DNA of 39,290 nucleotides from Bacteroidota bacterium (GTDB lineage: Bacteria > Bacteroidota > Ignavibacteria > Ignavibacteriales > Ignavibacteriaceae): positions 1 through 39,290 of the forward strand of contig JAKAJV010000042.1 in assembly GCA_021813585.1 (NCBI GenBank). The letters run 5' to 3'. Below, piece after piece: positions 1 through 8,811 of this stretch (within the stretch, counting starts at the first letter, position 1; every line of letters starts with the position of its first letter). The translations under genes were made by a program, and so were the position numbers. A model generated the notes under the pieces. That model did no database searches. It was not told the DNA's origin and saw only the letters and a list, made by a program, of their open reading frames with translations.

Positions 1-2
1 CA

Positions 3-383
3 ATTTTTGTTAACAATGATTCATTGGAATATTTTGGCTCATGGTCTATTACATATCAGAATGAAAAGCTTTACTTGGGCGAAGTTCAGATATGGTCTCT
101 AGATGTTAATACATTAAAAATAGAAAAGCTGTATGGCCTACCAGGGGGTTATGGAATAACAATGATAGCTTCTGAAAGTGCCAATGATATATATTATTTT
201 GGTAGTGAAGTACCATTTATGGGAAGAATGGTGCATTATAATGGGGCTCGGTATACAATATTTAATATACCATATAGAAGTGACAATTATGGAGGGGCTT
301 ATGCAATAAAGGATCTGGCAGCTTACTGCGGTTATGCAAATAATAAAGCATTCATAACAATTATAAAAAGTGTCGGTAAATGA
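3..383 (+). CDS. C-terminal part of a propeller-like surface protein (5'-truncated by window edge)
   Basis: The reading frame is open to the first base of the window, so the start lies upstream; the TTG at 24 is only an internal codon. The visible ~126 residues contain short strands with aromatic/Gly turns, such as NDIYYFGSE and MVHYNGARYTIF, typical of beta-propeller or kelch-like repeats. The end resembles the C-terminal part of the lipoprotein at 33789-34820 (SENDFFIGSLAGGMGQYNGTD). The stop overlaps the start of the next gene by four bases (ATGA), so the two are probably co-translated. As in the 33.8-36.1 kb pair, the partner downstream is a T9SS-sorted protein. Function is unknown; an extracytoplasmic location is inferred from the similarity to the lipoprotein. 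Confidence 0.7.
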   Translation: MFVNNDSLEYFGSWSITYQNEKLYLGEVQIWSLDVNTLKIEKLYGLPGGYGITMIASESANDIYYFGSEVPFMGRMVHYNGARYTIFNIPYRSDNYGGAYAIKDLAAYCGYANNKAFITIIKSVGK

Positions 384-1912
384 AAAACATATACTTAATT
401 ATTTTGACCGGTTTATTCTTTATAAATAATTTATACAGCCAAATACCCGGTCGCGGAGAATTCAAAGTCGGGATCGTCAATTCCGTTTCAAATCAATTTA
501 ATCTTGCTATCTCTACAAGTGAGTATAGCTGGGATTGGATAAATAATACTGTGGTATCGATAAAAAATTATTACCGTAATTATACCGATGTCATAGGCTC
601 AAAAAATTTTGACGCTCCTAAAGATAAAAATGCCGCCATAGATTCGATTGCCTGGGGTAAATTTAGTATTACTGTTGAAAGCATTTCTCCAAATTTTTCA
701 AGGACTTTTACATTGGATTTAAGAGATGAAAATTGGTCTCAAGAAACTACTTATTCGGTCTATCAAAAGGATACTTATCTTATTATTGATCAGTCAAGCC
801 AAATTATATATTTAAAAGGTTCTGATCCTATTGGTAATGTTGTAACTCATACCATATCAAATGGAGATATAATAAATATATGGGATTTTTTACAAATAGA
901 AATTCCACCTGATCAGTCTAATTTTAAAATACCATTAACATTAAACAATAGGGTAGAGAATTATTCTTCAGATTTTGGCTATTTGGTTTCAAATAACGTA
1001 AATAAAAATTCCGGTGATACTGTTAATATCTATGCGAACACTCAAAATAATATAATGCACGGAACCTCGGACACAACCATTGGAAGTGAACGGAAATATT
1101 CCTTTGATTGGACTTATAATAATGTAGTGCCAAGTACAGGTACAAATATCTACCAGGCTGAAATGAATTATAGTATAGATCAACTTTCTTCTGATAAATC
1201 CATTACCCGGAACTTCAGGACAATCTGGCCTCTTACAATAAAAACTAATTTAAACGAGTATGGAAGTATTAGTGTAGATAGCATTTATTTTAAAGACCCA
1301 ACGACTGATAATCAATTTCATGCTTATAATTCACCTAGCAGCGGATTTGTTAAAAATGAAGCTTTCGATAGTCTAAGTATTATTGTCAGTAATAATCCTG
1401 AACAAAAATATTCAGTCATAGCAAAGTCATCAATTAACTATGGGGGAAATAAATATTGCTGGTACGGTGGCGATTTTAATCCGGCAAACCAAACAGATTT
1501 ATTACTAAGTAGTGCAACATCATTAACGGCAAACTATAAGGGTATACAAATATCAAATAATTCAAATGCCATTGCCAACAACAGCCAGCGCAAGTTTATA
1601 AATGTTGCCGGCTCATTGTTCTTAGCTTACGAAAGCTTAAACAGAGTTTGGCTTGAGGAAAGCACTGACAATGGTCCAACGTGGATTATCTTAAATAATG
1701 GTCAGCCTATTGATGATGGTCCTCAAGCTAAATCTCCTTCTATAGATGAGGTTGATCCTTATAATATCGCAGTTGTCTTTCAGCAGAAAGATGCAAGCGA
1801 TAACGGCTCGACTATTAATTTCGTTAAGCTAAGCATCTCAAGTGGGCAAATTACAGACAAAGAATCAATTGCCAGCATGCCGGATTACAGCAGGATGCGG
1901 CCCCGGTTGTAA
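380..1912 (+). pseudogene. N-terminal part of a large T9SS-secreted protein, split by a frameshift
   Basis: The ORF starts with a Sec signal peptide (MKNIYLIILTGLFFINNLYS, cleavage probably before QIPG). About 490 residues of beta-rich sequence follow, with no catalytic motif I recognise. Frame 2 ends at TAA 1910-1912 after the aberrant tail DYSRMRPRL. From base 1882 the other frame reads PGLQQDAAPVVSVGLYSG and runs without a stop into the C-terminal half ending at 3363. Restoring one G in the GG at 1882-1883 (CCGG to CCGGG) joins both halves into one protein of about 990 residues. The first ~1.2 kb is much more AT-rich than the 3' half. Real mutation and assembly error cannot be told apart here. 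Confidence 0.8.
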
Positions 1913-3363
1913 GTGTAGGCCTTTATAGCGGCGCTAAAATTCTTGTTGTATGGAAAGGAGTGAATACTTTTCCCGATGGTTTGTGGTATAAATATGGAGA
2001 CGGCAATACATCGCCGGTTAGCTGGTACAGTGCGTCTCAAGTGCTCAATGGAACCGGTACTACATCATTTAATCCGGCAATTGCAGTCAACAGGTCAAGC
2101 TCAAGCAATCCTCCTTTGTTTCAGCTTGCATGGGAAGAAGATGTATCAAGCAGTCAATCAAATATTAATTATTCTTCACTCACGGCCTCAACAAATAACA
2201 CAATCACTCAATCAACGCCGGCTAATATTTCTTCGGGGGATGGAATGACATTAAATTACCGGCCGTCTATAATAGCGCTTGCAGATACTACTGCAAGAGT
2301 CTGCTGGGCGGGCGACCTTGACGGCACCGGACAAATTGTTCAAGCCGTCTTTCACGATCCCGGCTATTACCGCTACTGGGGCTTCGGCAGCATCATCAAA
2401 TCTCCAACTGTTACTTTTTCAGATGATAATTCAAGATATGTTGTCTCGTGGAACGAGACATTAAATAATAGTAATGCTAATAAATTCACAGACAGCAGAA
2501 CACTATCGGCAATCTATGACCTTGGTATAAATGGTAACGCTGTTCAGATAAGCAACGGCGCTGCTGCAAGCAATATGTATGGAACAATCTTTAACAGTTC
2601 AACTGCACCTTATTATTTCAGCACATCAAACAGTATAGGAAGCATTGCGCCAAAGGTAAATGCCAACGCAGCAAGCATCGGAAGAGGTGTTGTACTTACT
2701 AAAGACAACGCTCAATTTTATTTTATGCTGGGGAATATCTCGGTAGATAACAGTCCGGTAGGATTTATAGACGTACCGAGAAAGGCAAGGTTCGATAGTC
2801 TTCAAGCGTTAAATAATTGTATTATAACTGCGCCCTTTACTCTAAGCGGCAGCAGTAATTTCAGCTACAGCGTACTAAGCGGAATAACAGACACTGCGGC
2901 GGCGGTATCAGCACTCGGCAAGAATGGTTTCGTCTCTTTCGATGTTGTTAAGAGTAATCTAGCGCCGGAAATATCTGTCGGACAAACAAAGCTTACTATG
3001 ATAGACAGCTATTCAAACGGGAATATTATGGGCAAGTCAACTTCAAAGCCAATCAGCTATCAAAGCAGCAACGAAATAAAAAGTTACAAGCTTGACCAAA
3101 ACTATCCTAATCCTTTTAATCCGTCTACAGCAATCAGCTATCAGCTTTCGGCAGACAGCTATGTAACACTTAAGGTTTACGATATACTTGGCAACCTGGT
3201 AAAGACTTTAGTCAATCAATATCAGAATAAGGGCAAGTATGATATAAATTTTGATGCACGTAAACTTGCAAGCGGAATATACTTTTACCGGCTTAATGTA
3301 ATAAATCCCGCAAATCAATCTCAAAATTATTTTACCGTAAAAAAGATGATGCTTCTTAAATAA
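1882..3363 (+). pseudogene. C-terminal part of the frameshifted T9SS-secreted protein, with sorting domain
   Basis: This is the continuation of the gene at 380, in the frame entered at 1882. A GTG at 1960 could serve as a start for a separate product, but it has no signal peptide, so a T9SS cargo could not be exported from it. The middle part is Ser/Asn-rich and beta-like. The last ~85 residues are a clear type A T9SS sorting domain: LDQNYPNPFNPSTAISYQL, then VYDILGNLVKTLVN, then SGIYFYRL and a basic KKMMLLK end. Family knowledge: this domain directs passage through the outer membrane by the Por/T9SS machinery, followed by removal and surface attachment or release. The specific function of the protein is unknown. 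Confidence 0.82.
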
Positions 3364-3372
3364 ATTTATATG

Positions 3373-3408
3373 AAGATGACATCCCGAAAGCTTTCGGGAT
3401 GTCATCTT
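3373..3408. terminator. perfect 18-bp-arm palindrome, probable bidirectional terminator
   Basis: The 36 bases are a perfect inverted repeat centred between 3390 and 3391 (AAAGCTTT at the centre), starting nine bases after the T9SS gene stop. It is followed by TTTCTCTTCTCTCC, only partly a T-tract. It separates the secreted-protein unit from the flagellar cluster, as expected for a transcription terminator. Confidence 0.6.
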
Positions 3409-3543
3409 TCTCTTCTCTCCGGTTTTAGTAAAGGCTGTGCATCTTAAAAAATGTCATCTCTATTTATTCAACCAAGTGTAGAATAATAACCAATTTTTAT
3501 CTTACTGCGTTCCTGAATTTTGTGTTTACATTGGTAATATGCC

Positions 3544-3559
3544 TGGCATATCAATTGAA
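3544..3559 (+). promoter_or_regulatory. candidate sigma-54-like -24/-12 promoter for fliL operon
   Basis: TGGCATATCAATTGAA has TGGCA and TTG at the spacing of the sigma-54 consensus TGGCAC-N5-TTGC; the final C of the -12 element is A. The predicted start would fall about 17 bases before the fliL ATG. A box with the same spacing and the same TTGAA lies before 12936. Between the box and the ATG is a small inverted repeat, TTATCTG/CAGATAA (3564-3570 and 3578-3584), that may hold the leader. No sigma-54 activator gene is in the window, so this is inference. Confidence 0.4.
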
Positions 3560-3586
3560 CCGGTTATCTGAAAAAAACAGATAAAT

Positions 3587-4141
3587 ATGCCGTTACCAGA
3601 AGAGAATTTAGATAATAAAAAAATTGAAGAGATAAAGCCTGCGGCGCCAAAGTCGTCTGTAAACACAAAGGTTTTAATATTCGGTATACCGGTGTTTATA
3701 CTTCAGCTTATCGTAGTTTATTTTGTAACCGCGAATATTCTTATAAAAAAGATTGAAGCACGCAATACGACCGGTAAAAACGATACCGCCAAAGCAGTCC
3801 AGACAAGCAGCGGAAATACCAATCAGCAGCCGGTGCTGGGTAAATTCATTTACTCGATAGATGATATAATTGTAAACCCCGCCGATACGGACGGCAAAAG
3901 ACTGCTGCTTACCTCCGTCGGCTTCGATCTTCCTAAGGCGGAAATGGAAACGGAATTAAAGAGCAGGGAAGCAATGGTAAAGGATGTTGTTATTACTACG
4001 CTTTCCAGCAAGGATATTTCACAGCTGATAAATACGGCATACAGGGACAGCCTAAAAATAGAAATTACAGGTCAGCTTAAAAAGATGATTCCCGATGTAA
4101 CTATTAACAATGTTTATTTCAGCAAATATATTATCCAGTAA
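3587..4141 (+). CDS. fliL: flagellar basal-body-associated protein FliL
   Basis: FliL is a single-pass inner membrane protein around the stator ring that supports torque and stator stability. The 184-residue product has a short charged N-terminus, one membrane helix at about residues 28-50 (VLIFGIPVFILQLIVVYFV), a low-complexity linker, and a periplasmic domain with the FliL pattern: IDDIIVNPADT, LLLTSVGFDL, then a C-terminal NVYFSKYIIQ end. It opens the flagellar cluster after a 220-bp gap with a terminator-like palindrome and a candidate promoter. fliM follows 21 bases downstream, the classical fliL-fliM order. No strong Shine-Dalgarno is visible before the ATG. Confidence 0.93.
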   Translation: MPLPEENLDNKKIEEIKPAAPKSSVNTKVLIFGIPVFILQLIVVYFVTANILIKKIEARNTTGKNDTAKAVQTSSGNTNQQPVLGKFIYSIDDIIVNPADTDGKRLLLTSVGFDLPKAEMETELKSREAMVKDVVITTLSSKDISQLINTAYRDSLKIEITGQLKKMIPDVTINNVYFSKYIIQ

Positions 4142-4162
4142 CAAAGCCTAAGGCTTGCAAGT

Positions 4163-5149
4163 ATGGCAGAAGTACTTTCGCAACAAGAAATAGACCTCCT
4201 CTTAAACAAGGTTAAAAGCGGAGAAGAACAAAGCCCGGCTCAAACAAACGAGAAGGAAGCCGTATTATTCGATTTCCGCCTGCCCAACAGGATTTCCAAG
4301 AACCAGCTAAGGACTATAAGGAATATACACGAGAACTTTGCGGAAAGCTTTGCTTCGTTCCTTGTATCCAAGCTTCAATGCATTGTAAATATAAACGTAA
4401 CTTCTATAGACCAGATTTATTACTCCGAGTATATCCTTTCGGTATCCAACCCGGCGTGCCTTTACACTTTCGAAATAAAGAATACGGATATTAAAGGGAT
4501 TCTTGAGCTGAACATCGACCTGTCTTTAACGCTGGTAGACCGGCTGCTCGGCGGCAACGGCACCGGCACCAAGCAGTCGAACATTATAACTCCTATCGAG
4601 CAGAAGGTGCTCGGCGTAATTTCGGAAAGAGTTATGCTCGATCTCAGAAAAGCCTGGCAGATTGTAGATAACTACGATTTCAGGGTTGAAAGGTTCGAAT
4701 CGGATATCGACTTTGCACAAATAACCTCGCAGAGTGAATCTGTGCTGCTTATTTCTTTTGAGATTATGATAGCCGAAAAAGCCTACATGATGAACATATG
4801 CTTTGCAACATTTGCGTTCGATACTATTCTCTCCAAACTGTCCTCGCAAAAGCTGTCGTCAATAAGGCCTACAAAATACCAGGGTACAACTTCAAGCGAA
4901 ATTCTTGCAGGCCATTTATATAAAACCTTTCTGCCGGTTACCGTGGAATTTGGTACCGCAAAGATTACGGTTAAGGAATTATTCGAGCTGGAAAAAGGAG
5001 ATATAATAAAGCTGGATACGATGATAAGCGACGAGCATTTAATAAAAATAGGCACTAAAACTCTTTTTTACGGACGCGCCGGCGTTGTTAACAAGCATAA
5101 GGCGATTAAAATAACTCAAAAAGCAGAATTGAATAACAAAATACAATAG
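4163..5149 (+). CDS. fliM: flagellar motor switch protein FliM
   Basis: FliM is the C-ring switch protein that binds CheY-P and sets rotation direction. At 328 residues it has the usual length. The N-terminal CheY-binding segment LSQQEIDLLL (residues 5-14) is intact, so a CheY-like protein should act on this motor although no cheY is certain in the window. The CheC-like middle domain (LVDRLLGGNG; TPIEQKVLGVISERVMLDL) and the C-terminal SpoA domain (VKELFELEKGDIIKLD) are all present. It lies between fliL and fliN, eight bases before fliN, clearly in one operon. Confidence 0.97.
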   Translation: MAEVLSQQEIDLLLNKVKSGEEQSPAQTNEKEAVLFDFRLPNRISKNQLRTIRNIHENFAESFASFLVSKLQCIVNINVTSIDQIYYSEYILSVSNPACLYTFEIKNTDIKGILELNIDLSLTLVDRLLGGNGTGTKQSNIITPIEQKVLGVISERVMLDLRKAWQIVDNYDFRVERFESDIDFAQITSQSESVLLISFEIMIAEKAYMMNICFATFAFDTILSKLSSQKLSSIRPTKYQGTTSSEILAGHLYKTFLPVTVEFGTAKITVKELFELEKGDIIKLDTMISDEHLIKIGTKTLFYGRAGVVNKHKAIKITQKAELNNKIQ

Positions 5150-5157
5150 GTAGTGAA

Positions 5158-5583
5158 ATGGGAGATAATATAGGAAAAGAAAATAATATGACCCCGGATA
5201 ACGACGATGCAAACCAGGAAGTCTTCTCGAACCCTGACGGCAGGCAGAGGGATACAAAAGTATCTGCAGGTATGGCCGATTTTGAGGAGTTCGATGATTC
5301 TAAAATTAAGGGAGCCAGCTCATCGGACAAACTGAATTTTCTCCAGGACCTTCAGCTGAATGTTTTTATTGAACTAGGAAGGACCCAGATGCAGATAAAG
5401 GAAATCCTTGAGCTTGAAAGAGGCTACGTAATAGAGCTGGATAAGCTGGCCAGCGAACCCGTTGATATATACGTAAACAACAAGAAGATTGCCGAAGGCG
5501 AAGTAGTTGTAATAGATAAGCACTTCGGAATAAGAATTACTAATCTAAACGAAGCCGGCAACAGGCTAAAAGGATTATACTAA
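5158..5583 (+). CDS. fliN: flagellar motor switch protein FliN
   Basis: FliN forms the base of the C-ring with FliM and docks the export ATPase complex. The 141-residue product has an acidic, probably disordered N-terminal tail (about residues 1-55), then a SpoA domain: LQLNVFIELGRTQMQIKEIL, LERGYVIELDKLASEPVDIY, and GEVVVIDKHFGIRIT. The start follows fliM by eight bases, and the stop codon's last base is the first base of the fliO ATG, so coupling is likely. The second in-frame Met (residue 11) is possible but less well placed. Confidence 0.95.
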   Translation: MGDNIGKENNMTPDNDDANQEVFSNPDGRQRDTKVSAGMADFEEFDDSKIKGASSSDKLNFLQDLQLNVFIELGRTQMQIKEILELERGYVIELDKLASEPVDIYVNNKKIAEGEVVVIDKHFGIRITNLNEAGNRLKGLY

Positions 5584-5924
5584 TGACGTTTTTTGATCTT
5601 GTAAAAGCCGTTATCCCGTTAATCCTTATTGTCGGTCTGCTGTACGCGGTATTGTATTTTATTAAGAAGTACGGTATATCAATTAAAGGCAATAAGGCGG
5701 GCTCGGTTGCCATAAACGTTTTAAGCTCACAGATGATTATGCCGAAAAAATTTATTTCCGTAGTAAAGGTTGATGACAAGCTGCTTGTTCTAGGCGTAAG
5801 CGAACACTCTATTACGCTTCTCAAGGAGCTCGATAAGCCGGTACAGGTAAATAAAGCTTACGCAGCTAACGATGAGAAAAGCAATTTTTTGGATTTACTA
5901 AAGAAGAATTTCGGACTGAAATGA
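5583..5924 (+). CDS. fliO: flagellar biosynthesis protein FliO
   Basis: FliO is a small membrane protein that helps assemble the FliP ring of the export gate. The 113-residue product has one N-terminal membrane helix (about residues 8-28, AVIPLILIVGLLYAVLYFI), a positively charged stretch (KKYGISIKGNK), and a short cytoplasmic beta domain with the FliO pattern INVLSSQMIMPKKFISVVKVDDKLLVLGVS. It overlaps fliN by one base and fliP by four bases (ATGA). Sequence conservation in FliO is low; the call rests on this pattern and on its place between fliN and fliP. Confidence 0.9.
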   Translation: MTFFDLVKAVIPLILIVGLLYAVLYFIKKYGISIKGNKAGSVAINVLSSQMIMPKKFISVVKVDDKLLVLGVSEHSITLLKELDKPVQVNKAYAANDEKSNFLDLLKKNFGLK

Positions 5925-6679
5925 AGAAGGTTTTATTATTTGTTTTACTGTTTGCAGTTTTCTTTAACCCCGCAGCGGTGCACGCCCAGCAGGCAACCTC
6001 GGTTCCGTTTCCTCATATAGGAATAAATGTTGGAACCTCCAGCAAGCCCGGCGACGTCTCGGTTACCCTTCAGCTGCTGCTGCTGTTAACTGTGCTTTCA
6101 CTGGCTCCATCTATCATGATAATGACTACTTCTTATTTAAGGATTATTATTGTCTTCCATTTTTTGAAGACCGCATTGGGCACGCCCCAAATGCCGCCCA
6201 GTCAGCTTGTAGCGGGCATTTCGCTGTTCATTACTTTTTTTGTTATGGCGCCTACGTGGAGTAAGGTAAACGATGTTGCTCTTAAGCCTCTGATGGACGG
6301 AAAGATTACAGCCGAGCAGGCATACGACAACGGCATAGCGCCCGTAAGGGAATTTATGTTCAGGAATGTAAGGAACGACGACCTGGAGCTGTTCATAGGC
6401 CTGGCCCATCTTAACAGGCCCAACGATAGGAACGACCTGCCGACCTACGTTGTTATACCGGCTTTCGTACTAAGCGAATTGAGGGCGGGATTCATCATCG
6501 GATTCTTCCTCTTCATCCCGTTTATAATGATCGATATGATTATCGCAAGCATTCTTATGTCGATGGGTATGATGATGCTTCCGCCTACTCTCATTTCCCT
6601 GCCGTTTAAGATTTTGTTGTTCATCCTTGTAGACGGGTGGCATTTGGTAATAGGATCGGTAGTAAGGAGCTTTTCGTAA
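5921..6679 (+). CDS. fliP: flagellar export gate protein FliP
   Basis: FliP pentamers form the core pore of the flagellar type III export gate. The 252-residue protein has a cleavable signal peptide (MKKVLLFVLLFAVFF...AVHA), then four predicted membrane helices. The family signature is clear: MTTSYLRIIIVFHFLKTALG, TPQMPPSQLVAGISLF, and near the end MIIASILMSMGMMMLPPTLI. Length and topology are normal. fliQ starts at the base after its stop codon. Confidence 0.97.
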   Translation: MKKVLLFVLLFAVFFNPAAVHAQQATSVPFPHIGINVGTSSKPGDVSVTLQLLLLLTVLSLAPSIMIMTTSYLRIIIVFHFLKTALGTPQMPPSQLVAGISLFITFFVMAPTWSKVNDVALKPLMDGKITAEQAYDNGIAPVREFMFRNVRNDDLELFIGLAHLNRPNDRNDLPTYVVIPAFVLSELRAGFIIGFFLFIPFIMIDMIIASILMSMGMMMLPPTLISLPFKILLFILVDGWHLVIGSVVRSFS

Positions 6680-6949
6680 ATGACTGAAGAATTAATTATT
6701 GAAATTTTAAAAGAAGTTTTTTATACGACGTTTATAATTCTGCTGCCTATACTCGGCGTCTCCCTTGTGGTAGGAATTATAATCTCGATCTTTCAGGCGG
6801 CTACTTCAATACAGGAGATGACTTTGACTTTTGTTCCGAAGATTCTAGTAACCGCGGTAACCATAATTTTTATGCTGCCGTGGATGATAGATAAAATAGT
6901 GGCCTTTACCAACAGAATGCTTACAATGTTTATTACCGTTGTGAAATGA
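6680..6949 (+). CDS. fliQ: flagellar export gate protein FliQ
   Basis: FliQ wraps around the FliP-FliR pore. The 89-residue product has the family length and two hydrophobic helices (LLPILGVSLVVGIIISIFQA and VTAVTIIFMLPWMI) joined by the conserved ATSIQEMTLTFVPKI loop. It starts directly after fliP and overlaps fliR by four bases. Confidence 0.97.
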   Translation: MTEELIIEILKEVFYTTFIILLPILGVSLVVGIIISIFQAATSIQEMTLTFVPKILVTAVTIIFMLPWMIDKIVAFTNRMLTMFITVVK

Positions 6950-7722
6950 TTAATATCCCGGTCGGTGACTTTGTTATAGTGCTGCTTATTTTTTTACGGA
7001 TAATTGCCGCCTTTTTATCGTCGCCGGTTTACAGCCATCAATCAATTCCGGTGCTGGCAAAAACTTTTTTATCGCTGGTTATTGCGTACATAGTTTTTCT
7101 TACTATAGACAAGTCGCAGATACACGTTGAGTTTACGCTGGGCTGGCTTTTTGCAAATGCGGTTAAGGAAATTATTACAGGACTAATCATCGGCTTTATG
7201 TTGAATTTTGTCTTTTATGGAATACAATATGCCGGATCTCTAATCGGGCTGAACATGGAATTATCTATGGCGGAAACTTTGGACCCGGTAGACGGTACAA
7301 GCTCGAATGAAATAGGGCAGGTACTATATATGGGCTCCCTGCTTTTATTCTTTCTAATCAACGGGCACCATTATGTAATAAGCGCGCTTGTATATTCGTT
7401 CTCAATAGTTCACCTGGGAAAGTTTACTGTTAACCAGCCGGTTTACAATCTGCTTGTAAAGTACACCGGGGCTGTTTTTGTAATTGCCGTTAAGATAGCC
7501 TCGCCTATAATCGTCTCCTACTTCCTCATTTATCTTGCCGAGGGAATAATTTCAAAAGTAATTCCGCAGATGCAGGTGTTCTTTGTAGTGCAGCCGTTAG
7601 TAGTGGGTCTCGGTTTCATTCTGCTTGCATCGCTGGTGCCTGTTTATTTTTATGTTATTAAATATTTGCTTAAAGGATACGAGGACAACCTGATGTCTAT
7701 AATCAAAGCGATGGGGCAGTAA
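6946..7722 (+). CDS. fliR: flagellar export gate protein FliR
   Basis: FliR completes the FliP5-Q4-R1 export pore. The 258-residue product has about six hydrophobic segments and FliR hallmarks: FLRIIAAFLSSPVYS near the start, KEIITGLIIGFMLNFVFYGI, GSLIGLNMELSMAETLDP, and PQMQVFFVVQPLVVGLGF. It shares ATGA with fliQ and is followed two bases later by flhB, a common fliR-flhB arrangement. Unlike some clostridia, there is no FliR-FlhB fusion. Confidence 0.97.
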   Translation: MINIPVGDFVIVLLIFLRIIAAFLSSPVYSHQSIPVLAKTFLSLVIAYIVFLTIDKSQIHVEFTLGWLFANAVKEIITGLIIGFMLNFVFYGIQYAGSLIGLNMELSMAETLDPVDGTSSNEIGQVLYMGSLLLFFLINGHHYVISALVYSFSIVHLGKFTVNQPVYNLLVKYTGAVFVIAVKIASPIIVSYFLIYLAEGIISKVIPQMQVFFVVQPLVVGLGFILLASLVPVYFYVIKYLLKGYEDNLMSIIKAMGQ

Positions 7723-7724
7723 GA

Positions 7725-8810
7725 ATGGCGGACTTAGACGGCCAGGAAAAAACCGAGCAGCCTACCGGTAAAAAGCTGGAGGAAAGCAGGAAGGAAGGCA
7801 AGATTGCTAAAAGCGTCGAGATAAATTCTTTTGCCGTTTTTGCTACCGGCATGCTTATGGTGTTTTTAACTCAACGCTTTTTAAGCAGCCGCATATCGGA
7901 TTTTTCCATGAATATTTTTAAGAACCTGGATGTGCTGAATATAAATAACAACACGCTTCAGAGCTTTGCTAAGGATACTCTCTTCTTCTTTTTAATTACT
8001 CTTGCGCCGGTGCTCGGCGTGCTGTTTCTAGTAAGCCTTGTTGCCAACGTTGCCCAGGTCGGTTTTAAGTTCAGTGGAAAGGCGCTGCGGCCAAAGCTTA
8101 GCAGGTTCAATCCTTTCAACGGGATAAAGAAAGTCTTCTTCTCAACCGGCTCCCTGGTCGAGCTTGCAAAATCGTTAATCAAGCTCGGAGTTATCGGCTG
8201 GTTTACATATTCTATCTTGTCGCGGTTCGTAGTTGCATCATCTATGCTGGTTGAGCTCACCATTCCGGAGATAGTTAAATTCATGGTCCAATCTGCCTTT
8301 GAGCTCTTTTGGAAGATAGCGCTTCTCTATATAATTATTGCCGGGCTGGATCTTGTCTTCCAGAAAAAGAAATTTAAAAAAGAAATGATGATGACCAAGC
8401 AGGAAGTTAAGGAAGAGAACAAGCAGAGCGAAGGCGACCCGCTCATCAAATCGAGGATAAAAAAGCTGCAGTACCAGGCCGCAAGGAACAGGATGATGCA
8501 GAGCGTGCCCAAAGCCGATGTGGTTATTACAAACCCGACCCACTATGCAGTTGCCTTAAAGTACGACGGATTAAAAAATGCGGCACCTAAAGTACTGGCA
8601 AAAGGCGTTGATGAGCTGGCGCAGAAAATAAAGCAAGTGGCCAGGGAAAACAACGTACCCATCCACGAAGACCGGGAACTAGCCAGGGCGCTTTACAAAA
8701 TCTGCGACATAGGAGATGAGATACCGTCGTCTTTATTTAAGGCCGTCGCACAGGTTCTGGCTTATATTTATCAATTAAAGAACAATAAGAAAAAGAAATC
8801 TATAGTATAA
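7725..8810 (+). CDS. flhB: flagellar export switch protein FlhB
   Basis: FlhB controls the change of export specificity from rod/hook to filament substrates. The 361-residue protein starts with the conserved EKTEQPTGKKLEESRKEGKI segment, has four membrane helices in the N-terminal ~210 residues, and a cytoplasmic domain with the autocleavage site NPTH at residues 270-273 (between N and P), followed by YAVALKYDG. Both halves look complete, so normal self-cleavage is expected. flhA begins one base after the stop. Confidence 0.98.
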   Translation: MADLDGQEKTEQPTGKKLEESRKEGKIAKSVEINSFAVFATGMLMVFLTQRFLSSRISDFSMNIFKNLDVLNINNNTLQSFAKDTLFFFLITLAPVLGVLFLVSLVANVAQVGFKFSGKALRPKLSRFNPFNGIKKVFFSTGSLVELAKSLIKLGVIGWFTYSILSRFVVASSMLVELTIPEIVKFMVQSAFELFWKIALLYIIIAGLDLVFQKKKFKKEMMMTKQEVKEENKQSEGDPLIKSRIKKLQYQAARNRMMQSVPKADVVITNPTHYAVALKYDGLKNAAPKVLAKGVDELAQKIKQVARENNVPIHEDRELARALYKICDIGDEIPSSLFKAVAQVLAYIYQLKNNKKKKSIV

Positions 8811-8811
8811 A

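Noticed and set aside
1870-1960. Programmed ribosomal frameshift in the T9SS gene
   Set aside because: No slippery heptamer (X XXY YYZ) and no downstream pseudoknot visible at 1882; a lost base in a short G run is simpler.
1976-2464. Small plus-strand ORFs inside the C-terminal part of the first T9SS gene
   Set aside because: They overlap the conserved frame leading to the sorting domain and show no independent signals.
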